Positions 19,726 to 30,600 of a DNA stretch of 64,000 bases are shown here, one piece after another. Position 1 is the first letter of the stretch. Each line of letters begins with the position of its first letter. The DNA is from Pantoea wallisii. Its GTDB lineage: Bacteria; Pseudomonadota; Gammaproteobacteria; Enterobacterales; Enterobacteriaceae. The position numbers and the translations under genes were made by a program. The stretch lies in NCBI RefSeq assembly GCF_002095485.1, contig NZ_MLFS01000003.1, positions 83,877 through 147,876 on the forward strand, written 5' to 3'. The notes beneath the pieces are model-generated. The model ran no database searches, was not told the origin of the DNA, and was given only the letters and a program-made list of their open reading frames with translations.

Positions 19726-19732
19726 CATAAGC

Positions 19733-19754
19733 AGCAGGGTGCGTGCGCCCTGCT
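19733..19754 (+). terminator. hairpin after pncB
   Basis: AGCAGGG (19733-19739) pairs with CCCTGCT (19748-19754) eight bases after the pncB stop. The following bases are CCTCTCTG with no clean T-tract, so termination efficiency is doubtful. Confidence 0.4.
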
Positions 19755-19867
19755 CCTCTCTGATAAAAACTCCCAATTTTGCTTGTTTCCTTGTGGCTCG
19801 CAAGTAACATAGCAAAACCCCGGAATGGGGCTTAATTAACTCCTTTCATCTATATAGCGAGAAATTT

Positions 19868-21268
19868 ATGAGCGTAGTGCCTGTAGCGGATGTACTGCAC
19901 GGCCGTGTCGCGGTTGACAGTGAAGTCACCGTACGTGGTTGGGTGCGTACCCGAAGAGATTCCAAAGCCGGTCTTTCCTTTATCGCCGTTTATGACGGTT
20001 CCTGCTTTAATCCCGTTCAGGCCGTCGTCAATAATTCTCTGAATAATTATCAGGATGAAGTGCTGCGCCTGACCACCGGTTGCTCCGTAATTATCACCGG
20101 TAAAGTGGTGGAATCGCCGGGCGAAGGCCAGGCGTTCGAGCTGCAGGCAACCCGCGTTGAGGTGACCGGCTGGGTAGACGATCCGGATACCTACCCGATG
20201 GCGGCGAAACGTCACAGCATCGAATATCTGCGCGAAGTGGCTCACCTGCGTCCGCGCACCAACCTGGTTGGCGCCGTGGCGCGCGTTCGCCATACGCTGG
20301 CGCAGGCGCTGCATCGCTTCTTCCATGAAAACGGCTATTTTTGGGTTTCAACACCGCTGATCACCGCTTCCGATACCGAAGGTGCGGGCGAGATGTTCCG
20401 CGTCTCCACCCTGGATCTGGAGAACCTGCCGCGCGATCCGCAGGGCAAGATCGATTTTGATAAAGACTTCTTTGGTAAAGAGGCCTTCCTGACCGTTTCT
20501 GGTCAGTTGAATGCTGAAACCTACGCCTGTGCACTGTCAAAAGTGTATACCTTCGGCCCCACCTTCCGTGCCGAAAACTCCAATACCAGTCGCCATCTGG
20601 CGGAGTTCTGGATGCTGGAGCCGGAAGTGGCCTTCGCCACGCTGGATGACGCTGCGGCGCTGGCAGAAGCCATGCTGAAGTATGTGTTTAAAGCGGTGCT
20701 GGAAGAGCGTGCCGACGATATGGCGTTCTTCGCTGAACGCGTAGACAAAGAGGCGATTGCCCGCCTGGAGCGCTTCGTCACCACCGACTTCGCGCAGGTA
20801 GATTACACCGACGCGGTTGATATTCTGCTGAAGAGCGGTCAAAGCTTCGAGAACCCGGTCTCCTGGGGCGTGGATCTCTCCTCTGAGCATGAACGCTATC
20901 TTGCCGAGCAGCACTTCAAAGCGCCGGTCGTGGTGAAAAACTACCCGAAAGACATCAAAGCGTTTTACATGCGTATGAACGACGATGGCAAAACCGTGGC
21001 AGCGATGGACGTTCTGGCGCCGGGCATCGGTGAAATCATCGGGGGCTCACAGCGTGAAGAGCGTCTGGATGTTCTGGATGCGCGCCTGGCAGAGATGGGG
21101 CTGAATAAAGAGGATTACTGGTGGTATCGCGATCTGCGTCGCTATGGCACCGTTCCGCATTCGGGCTTCGGTTTAGGTTTCGAACGATTAATCGCCTATG
21201 TCACCGGCGTACAAAATGTAAGAGACGTTATCCCGTTCCCACGCACCCCACGCAACGCGAATTTCTGA
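19868..21268 (+). CDS. asnS: asparaginyl-tRNA synthetase
   Basis: 466 aa, the same length as in E. coli. Class IIb aminoacyl-tRNA synthetase: an N-terminal OB-fold anticodon-binding domain ([20 protein letters not shown]), then the catalytic domain with motif 2 ([20 protein letters not shown]) and motif 3 ([10 protein letters not shown]) near the C-terminus. Charges tRNA-Asn with asparagine; essential. A possible promoter (TTGTTT, 16 bases, TAACAT) lies near 19783-19810. An intrinsic terminator follows directly. Confidence 0.97.
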   Translation: MSVVPVADVLHGRVAVDSEVTVRGWVRTRRDSKAGLSFIAVYDGSCFNPVQAVVNNSLNNYQDEVLRLTTGCSVIITGKVVESPGEGQAFELQATRVEVTGWVDDPDTYPMAAKRHSIEYLREVAHLRPRTNLVGAVARVRHTLAQALHRFFHENGYFWVSTPLITASDTEGAGEMFRVSTLDLENLPRDPQGKIDFDKDFFGKEAFLTVSGQLNAETYACALSKVYTFGPTFRAENSNTSRHLAEFWMLEPEVAFATLDDAAALAEAMLKYVFKAVLEERADDMAFFAERVDKEAIARLERFVTTDFAQVDYTDAVDILLKSGQSFENPVSWGVDLSSEHERYLAEQHFKAPVVVKNYPKDIKAFYMRMNDDGKTVAAMDVLAPGIGEIIGGSQREERLDVLDARLAEMGLNKEDYWWYRDLRRYGTVPHSGFGLGFERLIAYVTGVQNVRDVIPFPRTPRNANF

Positions 21269-21307
21269 TTTAAGCTATTAAATATAAGAAATTCATATAT
21301 ATATCGA

Positions 21308-21331
21308 GGTCGGCACCGCCGGCCTTTTTTT
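21308..21331 (+). terminator. intrinsic terminator of asnS
   Basis: GGTCGGC (21308-21314), loop ACC, GCCGGCC (21318-21324; one G-U pair) followed by seven T. It is a classic Rho-independent terminator 39 bases after the asnS stop. Confidence 0.85.
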
Positions 21332-21371
21332 ATTTTTGTAAATTTTGAGTTCTCTCACAAAGTTCCCGAAA

Positions 21372-21443
21372 TTTTACAAAATGTAATACAATTTTGCTTT
21401 TTGATACTCAATTGCGAGAATTGAATCATTTTCGGGCTAGAAT
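21372..21443 (+). promoter_or_regulatory. ompF promoter with tandem OmpR-type boxes
   Basis: Two adjacent 20-bp units, 21372-21391 and 21392-21411, each begin TTTT(A/G)C and carry a (T/G)AATAC or GATACTC element. This has the 20-bp periodicity and sequence style of the OmpR F boxes of E. coli ompF. A -10 hexamer TAGAAT is at 21438-21443 with only a weak -35 (TTGCGA or GAGAAT), as expected of an activator-dependent promoter. A start near 21450 gives a leader of about 120 bases, similar to E. coli. Confidence 0.6.
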
Positions 21444-21551
21444 TAGCAACCCCGTGATGGAAAGATGCGTGCAGACACAGGAGACATCAAACTTCTTTCA
21501 AGGTTCCCGTAAAGGTTTCTTGACGGCAGTGGCAGATGTCCAAATAACTCC

Positions 21552-21583
21552 AATGAGGGTAATAAATAATGATGAAGCGCAAC
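21552..21583 (+). promoter_or_regulatory. ompF translation start region, predicted MicF target
   Basis: The stretch ATGAGGGTAATAAATAATG, running into the ATGATGAAGCG start, is essentially the segment of E. coli ompF mRNA that pairs with the antisense small RNA MicF. MicF blocks the ribosome-binding site (GAGGG) and destabilises the message. The near-identity implies that MicF-type regulation is kept here. The micF gene itself lies next to ompC and is not in this window. Confidence 0.65.
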
Positions 21584-22678
21584 ATTCTTGCAGTGGTTAT
21601 CCCTGCTCTGTTAGCTGCAGGTGCAGCAAACGCAGCAGAAATCTATAACAAAGATGGCAACAAACTGGACCTCTACGGTAAAGTTGATGCGCGTCACACT
21701 TTCTCTGATGATGCAGGCAGCGATGGCGATGCATCCTATGTGCGTTTCGGCTTCAAGGGTGAAACTCAGATTACTGACCAGCTGACCGGTTACGGCCAGT
21801 GGGAATACAACGTGCAGGCTAACGTTGCTGAATCTCAGGGCACCACAGGTTCTAAAACTCGTCTGGGCTTCGCTGGTCTGAAATTCGGTGATGCAGGCTC
21901 CTTCGACTACGGCCGTAACTACGGCGTACTGTACGACGCAATGGCCTATACCGACCAGCTGCCTGTGTTCGGTGATGATACCCTGTATCAGGACAACGAC
22001 AACTTCATGACCGGCCGTTCAAATGGCCTGGCTACCTACCGCAACAGCAACTTCTTCGGTCTGGTTGATGGCCTGGGCTTCGCTGTTCAGTATCAGGGCA
22101 AAAACGAAGGCCGCGGTCCACGCTACGACAATGGCGACGGCTGGGGTACCTCTCTGTCCTATGACACTGGCATGGGCATCAGCGCAGTGGGTGCATACTT
22201 CAACTCTGACCGTACTGACCAGCAGGCAACTGATGGCAACGGCGATAAAGCAAGCGCCTACGGTTTCGGTCTGAAATATGACGCGAACAACGTTTACCTG
22301 GCAGCCTTCTACGGTGAGTCACGTAACACTACTCAGTATGGCAACAACGGTACTAACGTAAACGGCGATTTCAACTTCGCTGCTAACAAAGCACAGGCTT
22401 TCGAAGTGGTTGCTCAGTACCAGTTCGACTTCGGTCTGCGTCCATCCATCGCTTACCTGCAGTCTAAAGGCAAGGACCTGAACGCTGTAGGTACCTTCGG
22501 CGGCGGCGATGCTGACCTGGTTAAATACATCGAAGTGGGTACCTACTACTACTTCAACAAAAACATGTCCACCTATGTTGACTACAAAATCAACCTGCTG
22601 GACGACAACGACTTCACCCGCTCTACCGGTACTTCTACCGACGACGTGGTTGGCGTTGGCCTGGTTTACCAGTTCTAA
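21569..22678 (+). CDS. ompF: OmpF-type general porin
   Basis: 369 aa; a signal peptide of 22 residues ([18 protein letters not shown]) before the mature start [18 protein letters not shown], nearly identical to E. coli OmpF. The classic porin blocks follow: [33 protein letters not shown], loop 3 ([22 protein letters not shown]) that folds into the pore, [30 protein letters not shown], and the C-terminal GLVYQF with terminal Phe for Bam recognition. It forms a 16-strand outer-membrane trimer for small hydrophilic solutes. Position between asnS and aspC matches ompF. Confidence 0.94.
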   Translation: MMKRNILAVVIPALLAAGAANAAEIYNKDGNKLDLYGKVDARHTFSDDAGSDGDASYVRFGFKGETQITDQLTGYGQWEYNVQANVAESQGTTGSKTRLGFAGLKFGDAGSFDYGRNYGVLYDAMAYTDQLPVFGDDTLYQDNDNFMTGRSNGLATYRNSNFFGLVDGLGFAVQYQGKNEGRGPRYDNGDGWGTSLSYDTGMGISAVGAYFNSDRTDQQATDGNGDKASAYGFGLKYDANNVYLAAFYGESRNTTQYGNNGTNVNGDFNFAANKAQAFEVVAQYQFDFGLRPSIAYLQSKGKDLNAVGTFGGGDADLVKYIEVGTYYYFNKNMSTYVDYKINLLDDNDFTRSTGTSTDDVVGVGLVYQF

Positions 22679-22709
22679 TCTGCCGATTAGATCTGCGTAA
22701 CACCTCTGA

Positions 22710-22735
22710 AACGGAGCCTTCGGGCTCCGTTTTGC
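22710..22735 (+). terminator. intrinsic terminator of ompF
   Basis: AACGGAGCC, stable TTCG tetraloop, GGCTCCGTT, then TT and a T-rich stretch; the stem spans 22710-22731. It lies 31 bases after the porin stop. Confidence 0.85.
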
Positions 22736-22878
22736 ATTTCAGTGATCTGCCTCCCGATTAGCGCCATTACTTTGCACGCGACGGTTATTTCTTTTTTATA
22801 TCAGCGGTTGGCAAGCGTTGCGTCTGACGCTAACCTGATAGCTCATTTTGCTAAAGTTCACCCAAACGGAACTGACTC

Positions 22879-24068
22879 ATGTTTGAATCTATCTCTGCCG
22901 CACCTGCCGATCCTATTCTGGGACTGGCTGACCTGTTTCGCGCCGACGACCGCCCGAATAAAATCAACCTTGGCATTGGTGTTTATAAAGATGAAACCGG
23001 CAAAACGCCGGTGCTGACCAGTGTGAAGAAGGCTGAGCAGTATCTGCTGGAGAACGAAACCACCAAGAACTATCTCAGCATTGATGGTCTCGCTGATTTT
23101 GCGCACTGCACTCAGGAATTGTTGTTTGGTAAAGAGAGCGCGCTGATTAGCGCCGGTCGCGCCTGCACGGCACAGACGCCAGGCGGCACCGGCGCGCTGC
23201 GCGTTGCGGCAGATTTCCTGGCTAATCAGACCAGCGTAAAACGCGTATGGGTGAGCAATCCAAGCTGGCCGAACCATAACAACGTGTTCAACGCAGCGGG
23301 TCTGGAAGTGTGCGATTACCAGTACTACAATGCCGCCAGCCATAGCCTGGATTTTGACGGCATGCTCGCTTCACTGCAGGAGGCCAAAGCCGGTGATGTG
23401 GTGCTGTTCCACGGCTGCTGCCATAACCCAACCGGTATCGATCCCACTGCTGACCAGTGGCAACAGCTGGCGCAGCTGTCGCAGGAGAGAGGCTGGCTGC
23501 CGCTGTTTGACTTCGCCTATCAGGCTTCGCGCGTGGCCTGGATGAGGATGCTGAGGGCCTGCGCATTTTTGCTGCCACGCATCAGGAGCTGATCGTTGCC
23601 AGCTCCTACTCGAAAAACTTTGGCCTGTACAATGAGCGCGTTGGTGCACTGACGCTGGTTGCTGCGAACAGTGAAGTGGCTAAGACCGCGTTCAGCCAGG
23701 TGAAATTCAGCATCCGCGCTAACTACTCTAACCCGCCATCGCACGGTGCGGCAGTGGTCGCCACGATTCTGGGTAACGATGCGCTGCGGACCATTTGGGT
23801 GCAGGAGCTGACCGATATGCGTCAGCGTATTCAGCGCATGCGCCAGCTGTTTGTGAACACCCTGGCCGAGAAAGGTGCGCAGCAGGACTTCAGCTTCATC
23901 ATCAAGCAGAACGGTATGTTCTCTTTCAGCGGCCTGACGAAAGATCAGGTGGTGCGTTTGCGTGAAGAGTTTGGCGTGTACGCGGTGAACTCCGGCCGTG
24001 TGAACGTCGCCGGCATGACGCCTGACAATATGTCAGCACTGTGCGAAGCGATTGTGGCAGTGCTTTAA
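22879..24068 (+). pseudogene. aspC: aspartate aminotransferase AspC, frameshifted
   Basis: ATG 22879 opens the first 216 or so residues of AspC ([21 protein letters not shown], then [13 protein letters not shown] and HNPTGIDP) up to FDFAYQ. One G is then missing at 23523-23524 (CAGGCTTCGCGC where CAGGGCTTCGCGC is expected) and the frame ends at 23592. The remainder, from GFARGL through the PLP-lysine region [15 protein letters not shown] to CEAIVAVL, is intact in another frame to 24068. With the base restored the length is 396 aa, as in E. coli. The truncated product would lack the catalytic lysine. AspC makes aspartate from oxaloacetate. A sequencing indel is at least as likely as a real null. 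Confidence 0.9.
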
Positions 24069-24131
24069 GCGGCCTCTCGTTTAATTAATTAACGTTGCAA
24101 CGCCTTTTCGCACTGTAATACGGAACGGTCA

Positions 24132-24235
24132 GAGGGGAAATTGAGCAGGCCCGGAACGGCTACACCCGCTTCCCTGCGAGCCCCGGCACACGGCATCCCT
24201 GCCGCGTGCCGTCCGGCTTAGCTCAACATCCCCTC
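24132..24235. repeat. 104-nt structured intergenic element between aspC and gloC
   Basis: Outer arms at 24132-24146 and 24221-24235 pair in 13 of 15 positions (GAGGGGA..TTGAGC against GCTCAA..TCCCCTC). Inside, 24184-24211 forms a second long hairpin: CGGCAC, one mismatch, CGGCA, a TCCC loop, TGCCG, one mismatch, GTGCCG. There is no T-tract. It could be a small RNA, a processed 3' end, or a dispersed repeat with terminal inverted repeats; the sequence does not match ERIC elements as I remember them. Confidence 0.5.
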
Positions 24236-24325
24236 TTCCCCCAGTCCACAGTACCGCTGTGTCAGGTTTTCAGCATCAGCGATGATATAGCCTGAAAGAT
24301 TGCGGTTTAGCGCCTTTTCCTCTAT

Positions 24326-24954
24326 TTACTGCAGAAACGGATTACTGATGCGCTCATGGCCGAGGGTAGAGATCGGGCCATGGCCGGGCACAAAGGTCAC
24401 GTCATCGCCCAGCGGCAGTAAGCGGGTTTTGATCGCGTTGATCAAATCCTCGTGACTGCCTGCGGGAAATCGGTGCGTCCCACGCCGCCGTTAAAAATCA
24501 CATCACCTGAAATCAGCAGACGTGCTGCACGGTCGAAAAAGACAATGTGCCCCGGCGTATGGCCCGGACAGTGCAGGACCTCAAGCGTCACGTTGCCCAG
24601 CTGCACAGTTTCACCCGCCTCCAGCCAGCGATCCGGCGTCAGGGGCGCGCACTCAGGCAAACCAAACATGCGGCTCTGCGTGGGCAAATTATCCAGCCAG
24701 AAGGCATCCAGCGGATGCGGCCCGACAATCGGCACCTGATAGTGTGCCGCCAGCTCAGCCGCCGCGCCAACGTGATCGAGATGTCCGTGCGTCAGCAGAA
24801 TCTGCGACGGCGTTAATCCTCGCTCTGCCAGTACGGCAATAAGGGTGTCCGCATCGCCGCCTGGATCAACCAGCGCGGCTTGCTGAGTTTCGTCGTCCCA
24901 GATAACAGAACAGTTCTGAGAGAAGGCGGTGACCGGAATAATCAGATAATTCAT
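24326..24954 (-). pseudogene. gloC: glyoxalase II family hydrolase GloC (YcbL), frameshifted
   Basis: The start at 24954 ([20 protein letters not shown]) matches E. coli YcbL. The metallo-beta-lactamase metal motif THGHLDHVG and [14 protein letters not shown] plus [17 protein letters not shown] are intact. After DFP a frameshift at about 24462 ends the frame at 24442. The true C-terminus ([20 protein letters not shown] through [20 protein letters not shown]) continues in another frame to a TAA at 24326. One base, probably a C in the plus-strand TGCCGGG context, is missing. Restored length is about 209 aa. GloC hydrolyses S-lactoylglutathione in methylglyoxal detoxification. Confidence 0.88.
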
Positions 24955-24990
24955 AGCGCTCCATGACCGACACACGCAGCGCTGCCGGTA

Positions 24991-25542
24991 TCAGGACCAG
25001 TGCCTTGCAGGCCCGGTATCTATGTGTACGAAGTTGCTGCGCGGGTAATATCCTACACCACCGGCGCGCATAGATAACGCCGCTTTGCGTACATTGCTCA
25101 GCGCAATGCCCTCAATGTGGAAATCCATCGCCTGCCCTTTGGTGTGGTAGCTGTGTTTTGCCACGCCAGGACCGGATTCACGCAGCATATTGTTTGTCGC
25201 CAGCGTGCGATAGCCCGAGATCAACTGAACCGGCTTGCGCGTATTCAGCAGGGTCTGCAGGCGATAAAGCTGATCAAACAGATGCGGATCAATGTTTTTA
25301 ACCTTGTTGGAGCGGTAATCGCGGAAGAAGTGGTTTAAACGCGCTAACTCATCCTTGTCATAACTCTTACCATTGAAAAATTCCGTTTTAAGGGTTTCGC
25401 CGGTATGCATGTTACTAAGCGTCAATATGCGCGGGCGTGAGGTGGAGAGCGAGGCCAGAGCTGAGCCTGGCAGCAGTGACAATCCAGCCGCTGCGCCACC
25501 CAGCAGCAATAATCGACGACGGTGAGAATCAAAATTAGCCAT
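24991..25542 (-). CDS. mepK: murein endopeptidase MepK (YcbK), Tat-exported M15 family
   Basis: 183 aa. The N-terminus NFDSHRRRLLLLGGAAAG is a twin-arginine signal with a hydrophobic core and an A-x-A-type cleavage region (GSALA), so export of a folded metalloenzyme through Tat is expected. The mature domain is DUF882/peptidase M15: HSYHTKGQAMDFHI and NFVHIDTG give the His-Asp-His zinc ligands. E. coli MepK cuts cross-links in peptidoglycan, preferring the 3-3 type made by LD-transpeptidases. Directly downstream of ldtD, which makes such links, and 36 bases before gloC. Confidence 0.93.
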   Translation of the reverse strand: MANFDSHRRRLLLLGGAAAGLSLLPGSALASLSTSRPRILTLSNMHTGETLKTEFFNGKSYDKDELARLNHFFRDYRSNKVKNIDPHLFDQLYRLQTLLNTRKPVQLISGYRTLATNNMLRESGPGVAKHSYHTKGQAMDFHIEGIALSNVRKAALSMRAGGVGYYPRSNFVHIDTGPARHWS

Positions 25543-25653
25543 GAAGCGGGGTTACCTAATCTAAAGCGATAAAAATTTGAGCAAAAAGCACACAAGGCCG
25601 AACAGTACCTGCCGTGAACTGGCCAGTCAACCCGCGCCACGTCACAGAATGAC

Positions 25654-25688
25654 CAAAACCGGCCTGAAATCAATTTTTCAAGACCGGT
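25654..25688 (-). terminator. hairpin after ldtD
   Basis: On the minus strand ACCGGTCTTGAAA (25688-25676) pairs with TTTCAGGCCGGT (25669-25658) with a single bulged T and a six-base loop, followed by TTTGGTC. It is a plausible partial terminator between ldtD and mepK. Confidence 0.5.
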
Positions 25689-25731
25689 CCTGGTATGTTT
25701 TACAGAAGGGGTATCGCAACCAAATCAACGA

Positions 25732-27543
25732 TTAGAGCAGGAGTTGCCCGGCTTTTGTCAGCACCTGGCTACCGGAACGTGCGGGGTTATCATAATTGTA
25801 AATATCTGTACGATACTGGGGCTGCCCGTCATCGGCTACCCAGGCCGTCAGATAGTAGAGATTGACCGGAATGCGATGACGAATCGGCACGTAGCGCGTA
25901 TCGCCCTGCTTCAGGGTGTCGGAGATACGGTTATCATTCCAGCCCGCATCCTGCAGCAGCAGATCGGCCAGTTCTGAAGCTTTATTCACGCGCACGCAGC
26001 CTGAGCTCAGTGCACGGATGTCGCGCTGGAACAGCCCGTGATTCGGCGTATCGTGCAGATAAATGGCGTCCGAGCTGGGCATATTGAATTTGTAGCGGCC
26101 CAGTGAGTTCGTTGCCCCCGGCGCCTGACGGATACGATAGGGGAAGCTGGCCGCGGACACCATGTGCCAGTCAATCATTGAGGGATCGATGACCTCTGCG
26201 TCGGCGCTCCAGCCAGACAGCAGCGTATAGCCGTGTTTATACAGATAACCCGGATCCTGTTTCACTTTTGGCACGATATCCTGGCGCACCAGCGTGGTCG
26301 GGACGTTCCACGGCGGATTAAGCACCACGTTATTGAGCGCGCTGCGCATCAGCGGCGTTTTGCGATCCGGACGTCCGACAATCACCCGTGACGAGAGAAT
26401 CGTCGTGCCATTGTTGTAGTAGGTGAGCGAGTAGTTGGGGATGTTAACCATAATGCCGTTATGCATATCGTCCGGCAGCAGGCGCAGGCGCTGAATGTTC
26501 AGTGCCAGCAGCGCCGCACGCATCTGCGGCGACACATTAAGCCACTCACGCGTCCGCGGGCCAATGGCGCCATCGTCCGCCAGCCCTTGCCAGTGCTGGA
26601 AGCGCTTTACGCCATCCACCAGCGTGGTGTCATAGACATTGTTACTGGAGGGGTGCGTATCCGCACTCACGTTCCCTGCGGCTTCCGGGTTCGCAGGTGG
26701 CAGATCGCTGACGCTGGTCGCTGACGGGCTGACCGCTACCGGCTGGTTGCTCTGGCTAACCGGTACAGGCGCGGTGGGCACTGCATCCTCGGCCGGATTG
26801 GGGGTTGCGGCAGGTGCATTGCTTAACATCCCGGTGCGCTGCAGGATTTCGCGCAGTGCCGGCACGTCATCGCTGATCTGGCCCGGACGCAGCGTGGCTT
26901 TATCACGCAGCTGTGGCCACGGGCGGTTATCGGTCAGCAAGGTTTTTAGCGCGCTGTGCATAGGGGCATACTGCGGATGCTGCGGCTGCAGCGATTGCAC
27001 AAAAGCCCGCCCGCCGCCGCCGTTTACCGCGTTCTGCCACTGATTAATGGCTGAGATCGACGGCATGCTCATTTTGTACGGCACATTGCTGTAGAGCCAT
27101 GTTTCGCCCTGAGTGGGTACGCCGGAGACAAACTGCAGATAGCCCAACATCGCATCACTCAGCACGATATCGCGCGCGATCCCCTTAATCTCCGCATTGG
27201 TGAGCAGGCTCACCCAGCGGGTAAACTGCGGCTGCACGCCGGAGAGCGCCACTTCGGCCAGCTGCTGCTGGAACGCCTGCACGGCATCACGATCCTGCCA
27301 CAGCGGCGCCATGTTGCGTGCGGCATAAATACCGGCCAGACCAGGCAGATAGAAGGGTTGTTCACTGGCACTGAATGCCTGCCGGATCTGCTGCTGACTG
27401 GCCGCCACCGACAGCGTACTGTGTGTGGTGCCTGACAGGGCCGAGCCCATCGCTGCCTGGCCGATCGCCAGGGGCGCGCCAGTCAGTGACAAAGTGAGTG
27501 CCAGTACAGCACGGTTAAATCTGTTTTTATTGTTCAGCAACAT
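25732..27543 (-). CDS. ldtD: L,D-transpeptidase LdtD (YcbB)
   Basis: 603 aa. A signal peptide/anchor at about 1-33 exports it to the periplasm. Middle: a peptidoglycan-binding domain ([21 protein letters not shown]). A Pro/Ala-rich insertion precedes it. C-terminal YkuD domain: [19 protein letters not shown] and the catalytic SSGCVRV with Cys516. LdtD forms 3-3 (mDAP-mDAP) cross-links, which support the wall under envelope stress and beta-lactams. Its location beside mepK pairs a 3-3 cross-link maker with a 3-3 cross-link cutter. About 12 residues shorter than E. coli YcbB, mostly in the linker. Confidence 0.94.
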   Translation of the reverse strand: MLLNNKNRFNRAVLALTLSLTGAPLAIGQAAMGSALSGTTHSTLSVAASQQQIRQAFSASEQPFYLPGLAGIYAARNMAPLWQDRDAVQAFQQQLAEVALSGVQPQFTRWVSLLTNAEIKGIARDIVLSDAMLGYLQFVSGVPTQGETWLYSNVPYKMSMPSISAINQWQNAVNGGGGRAFVQSLQPQHPQYAPMHSALKTLLTDNRPWPQLRDKATLRPGQISDDVPALREILQRTGMLSNAPAATPNPAEDAVPTAPVPVSQSNQPVAVSPSATSVSDLPPANPEAAGNVSADTHPSSNNVYDTTLVDGVKRFQHWQGLADDGAIGPRTREWLNVSPQMRAALLALNIQRLRLLPDDMHNGIMVNIPNYSLTYYNNGTTILSSRVIVGRPDRKTPLMRSALNNVVLNPPWNVPTTLVRQDIVPKVKQDPGYLYKHGYTLLSGWSADAEVIDPSMIDWHMVSAASFPYRIRQAPGATNSLGRYKFNMPSSDAIYLHDTPNHGLFQRDIRALSSGCVRVNKASELADLLLQDAGWNDNRISDTLKQGDTRYVPIRHRIPVNLYYLTAWVADDGQPQYRTDIYNYDNPARSGSQVLTKAGQLLL

Positions 27544-27622
27544 CCCTGCCCCCTTCTTACCAAAGACACAGCATCCTGATAGCGCCGTGTACTGCCTTAC
27601 TCTTATGATTGAGTATATGAAT

Positions 27623-27655
27623 AAAAAACGGCACCTGCCTCAAAGACAGATGCCG
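27623..27655 (-). terminator. intrinsic terminator of the muk operon
   Basis: On the minus strand GCGGCATCTG, an internal loop, CAGGTGCCGT and then a T6 run (complement of 27623-27628). The stem has one G-U pair. It ends cmoM-mukFEB transcription before ldtD. Confidence 0.8.
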
Positions 27656-27698
27656 CTTACAGATTAACCGGAGCGCCGGTTTTTAACCAGATGAGCCG

Positions 27699-30600
27699 CT
27701 AGCTATTTTCTGTTTCCAGACCCAGCCCGCTATTTTCATGTTTAACCGGTGCCGGATCGGCAGAAAAACCGCGCAGTCCGACCACGTGCACATGCTCCGT
27801 ATTGTTAAAGACTTTACGTACCAGCTTGTAGGTGGTGCCCTTCTCCGGACTGATATTTTCCGGTGCGGCGATCACCAGCTGCATCTCCAGACGCTCACAC
27901 AGCTCGAACAGGGTCGCGATTGAACGGGCATCCAGACGCGCAGCCTCATCCAGGAACAGCAGGCGACACGGCGAAATATCTTTGCCGCGCAGACGGCGGG
28001 ACTCCTCTTCCCAGCTTTGGACCACCATGACCAGAATTGACATGCCGGTACCAATAGCTTCACCGGTGGAGAGCGCGCCACTCTCTGCGCGCAGCCAGCC
28101 GTCTGAGCCGCGGTTCACTTCGACTTCCATCTCAAGATAGTTGCGGTAGTCCAGCAGCTCTTCGCCGATGGTTTGCGGGGTACGCTGGCCCATGTCAATG
28201 TGCGGATTCAGGCGCTGATACAGTTTTGCCAGCGCTTCCGAGAAGGTCAGACGGTTGCTGGTAAACAGATCCTGGTGCTGTTCATGCTCTTCCGACAGCG
28301 TATCCAGCAGCATGGCGTGGGTTTCCCGCACGTTCACGTTAAGCCGTACGCTGCGCACCTGGCCGAAGCTCACGGTTTGCAAGCCCTGGTTCAGCTGGCG
28401 AATACGGTTCTGCTCGCGCTGAATGGTTTTGCGGATGATATTCGCCGCACTGCGTGAACTGATCGCCAGCGTCTGTTCGCGCGCCGTCAGCTCCTCGGTC
28501 AGACGGTTCAGTTCGATCTCCATCTGCTCAATGGCTTCAACCGGATCGTCAGTGCGGATAATATCCTGGCGGATACGTTCACGCAGATGCTGGTAGACAG
28601 CAATAAAGAACTGAATTTTGCGCTCCGGCCGCTTGGGATCTTCTGACATGCGCAGAACATCGCGCAGATGCTCGTTATCCGCTACCGCCAGACGCAGCGC
28701 CCCCAGCGCCTTATCCGACATCGAACGCAGCTCGTCACCGCTCAGATAGGCCAGCTCACGGCGATGCAGACGACGCTCCACGCCGTTATCTTTCACCAGA
28801 CGCAGTACGGTGCACCAGCCCGCTTTGGCGCTCACCACCTGCTCACGCATCATGTGGTAATCGCGCTCCAGCTTACGCAGCTTCTTCTGCAGGCCGTCCA
28901 TTTCGGCTTCGCAGAAGGTAAGCTGTTTCTCCAGCTGATTGCGACGCGCGCGGTTATGGCTGAGCGCACTGTACAGCTCATCGCGCCGGGTACGCGCCCG
29001 CGCTTCAGCGCTGGCGTCCGCTGGCACGCCAATATCCTGCATCTCCTGCTGCAGCTCTTTCAGCATGTCGCGCTTGGCGTCATAAGAGCTCTTCAGGGAT
29101 GCCAGCACCTGTGAATATTGCGTCAGCTGCGCCTGATGCTCACGCAGACGTTCGCGCGCACGGTTGCGTTCGCCCTCAGCCTGCTCGAGACGCTGGCGCA
29201 GTTTGTCATTCAAATCGCTGTTGCCGTTCAGCATGCCGGCAGAGTCTTCGTAGCTGAAGTGCGCCCGACGCTGTACCACCTCGGTCAGGGCAAAGGCCTG
29301 CTGACGCGCATCGCGCTGCTGCTGCTGCGCCTGCTGATAGTCGCGCTGCAGCTGATCGTGCTGCTGCGGATCGCTCTGCAGCACGCTAACCAGCGTCTCC
29401 AGCTTCGCGAGTTTGCTGCCGTGCTGATGCAGGAAGCGTGCCGCGTCCTGTGCCTCTTCAACCCGCTCGCGGATCTCCTCACAGCGATCGCCCAGCGAAT
29501 CATCCAGCAGCAGATTAACGCGCGGTAACAGACGGTTGAGCTGAGCTACGCCCTCTTTCGCCTGTTCAAACTGCGCACGCTGCTGCTGGTTATCATTTTC
29601 GTGCTGCGCCAGCGCACGCTCCAGCTCGCCACGGCGGCTGCTGAGCTGACGAATCTGCGCTTCCGGATCATCGTCAAACGCCACGGCCAGATGGCTGCCG
29701 ATAAAGCGGCTGAAGGATTGATGCAGACGCTGCGTTTTCTGCACGTCAAATGAGAGAGTGGCAAAGCGCTCTGCCAGCCGATCGCGCTCGTTACCAAGCA
29801 GCTCCAGCTGGTTCTCACGCGCGGCGCGGCCAAACAGCGGTATTTTCGGGAAGCGCGAATAGCGCCACTGTCGCTCCGCCACTTTCACAACTACCGCGTT
29901 CTGTAGCTCATCCACGCTGAACACGCTGTCATCAAACGCCTGCGGATCGCCCTCGATCAGATAGAGATCTTCCGGACACTCCTCCAGGCCGTCGAGCATT
30001 TCACGCACCAGCGACAGATCCGGTACCACGATGGCGTGGCGTGACGGACCGTACAGCGCCGAGAAGTACGGCGCATCGTCCAGCGTAACGTCATCGTAAA
30101 TCTCTGACAGCAGCACACCCCCAAATCGCTCAGCGAGCTGCGTCAGGCGCGCATCTTCTGCACCGCCCGGCTGGCTGAGCCGTTCGATCTGCTGCTCAAC
30201 CTCACGTTTCCGCGCGGCCACTTCATCGCGCTCTACGGTGGTTTCACGCTCGCGCTCCAGCAGCTGCTGCATGTATTCCGTGATCTGCTGGCTGCTGCTG
30301 AGCTGCTGACCGGTCTGCTCGCTCAGCTGCGTCAGAATCTCCTGCGCGGCCAGCCAGTGCGGTGCCCGTGCTGTCAGCGTGCTGATACGTTCACGCAGCT
30401 GCTCCAGCTCCTGACGCATCAGCATGCGGCGCTCACCGGCATCGGCCACGCTTTCGTTCAGCTGTTCGATCTGCGCTTCCAGTTCACGCTGCAGGCCCTC
30501 CAGCGCATCGGCTTCATACTGCTGGCCCTGACGTTTGCAGAAGTCAGCCAGCAGACGTTCGGCGTCGTGCTGTTCACGCAGGCGCGTTTCCAGCTCGTTC

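Noticed and set aside
24132..24235. ERIC or classical REP element for the structured aspC-gloC spacer
   Set aside because: Length and arm sequences do not match the ERIC core or REP consensus as I remember them, so the element is left unnamed.
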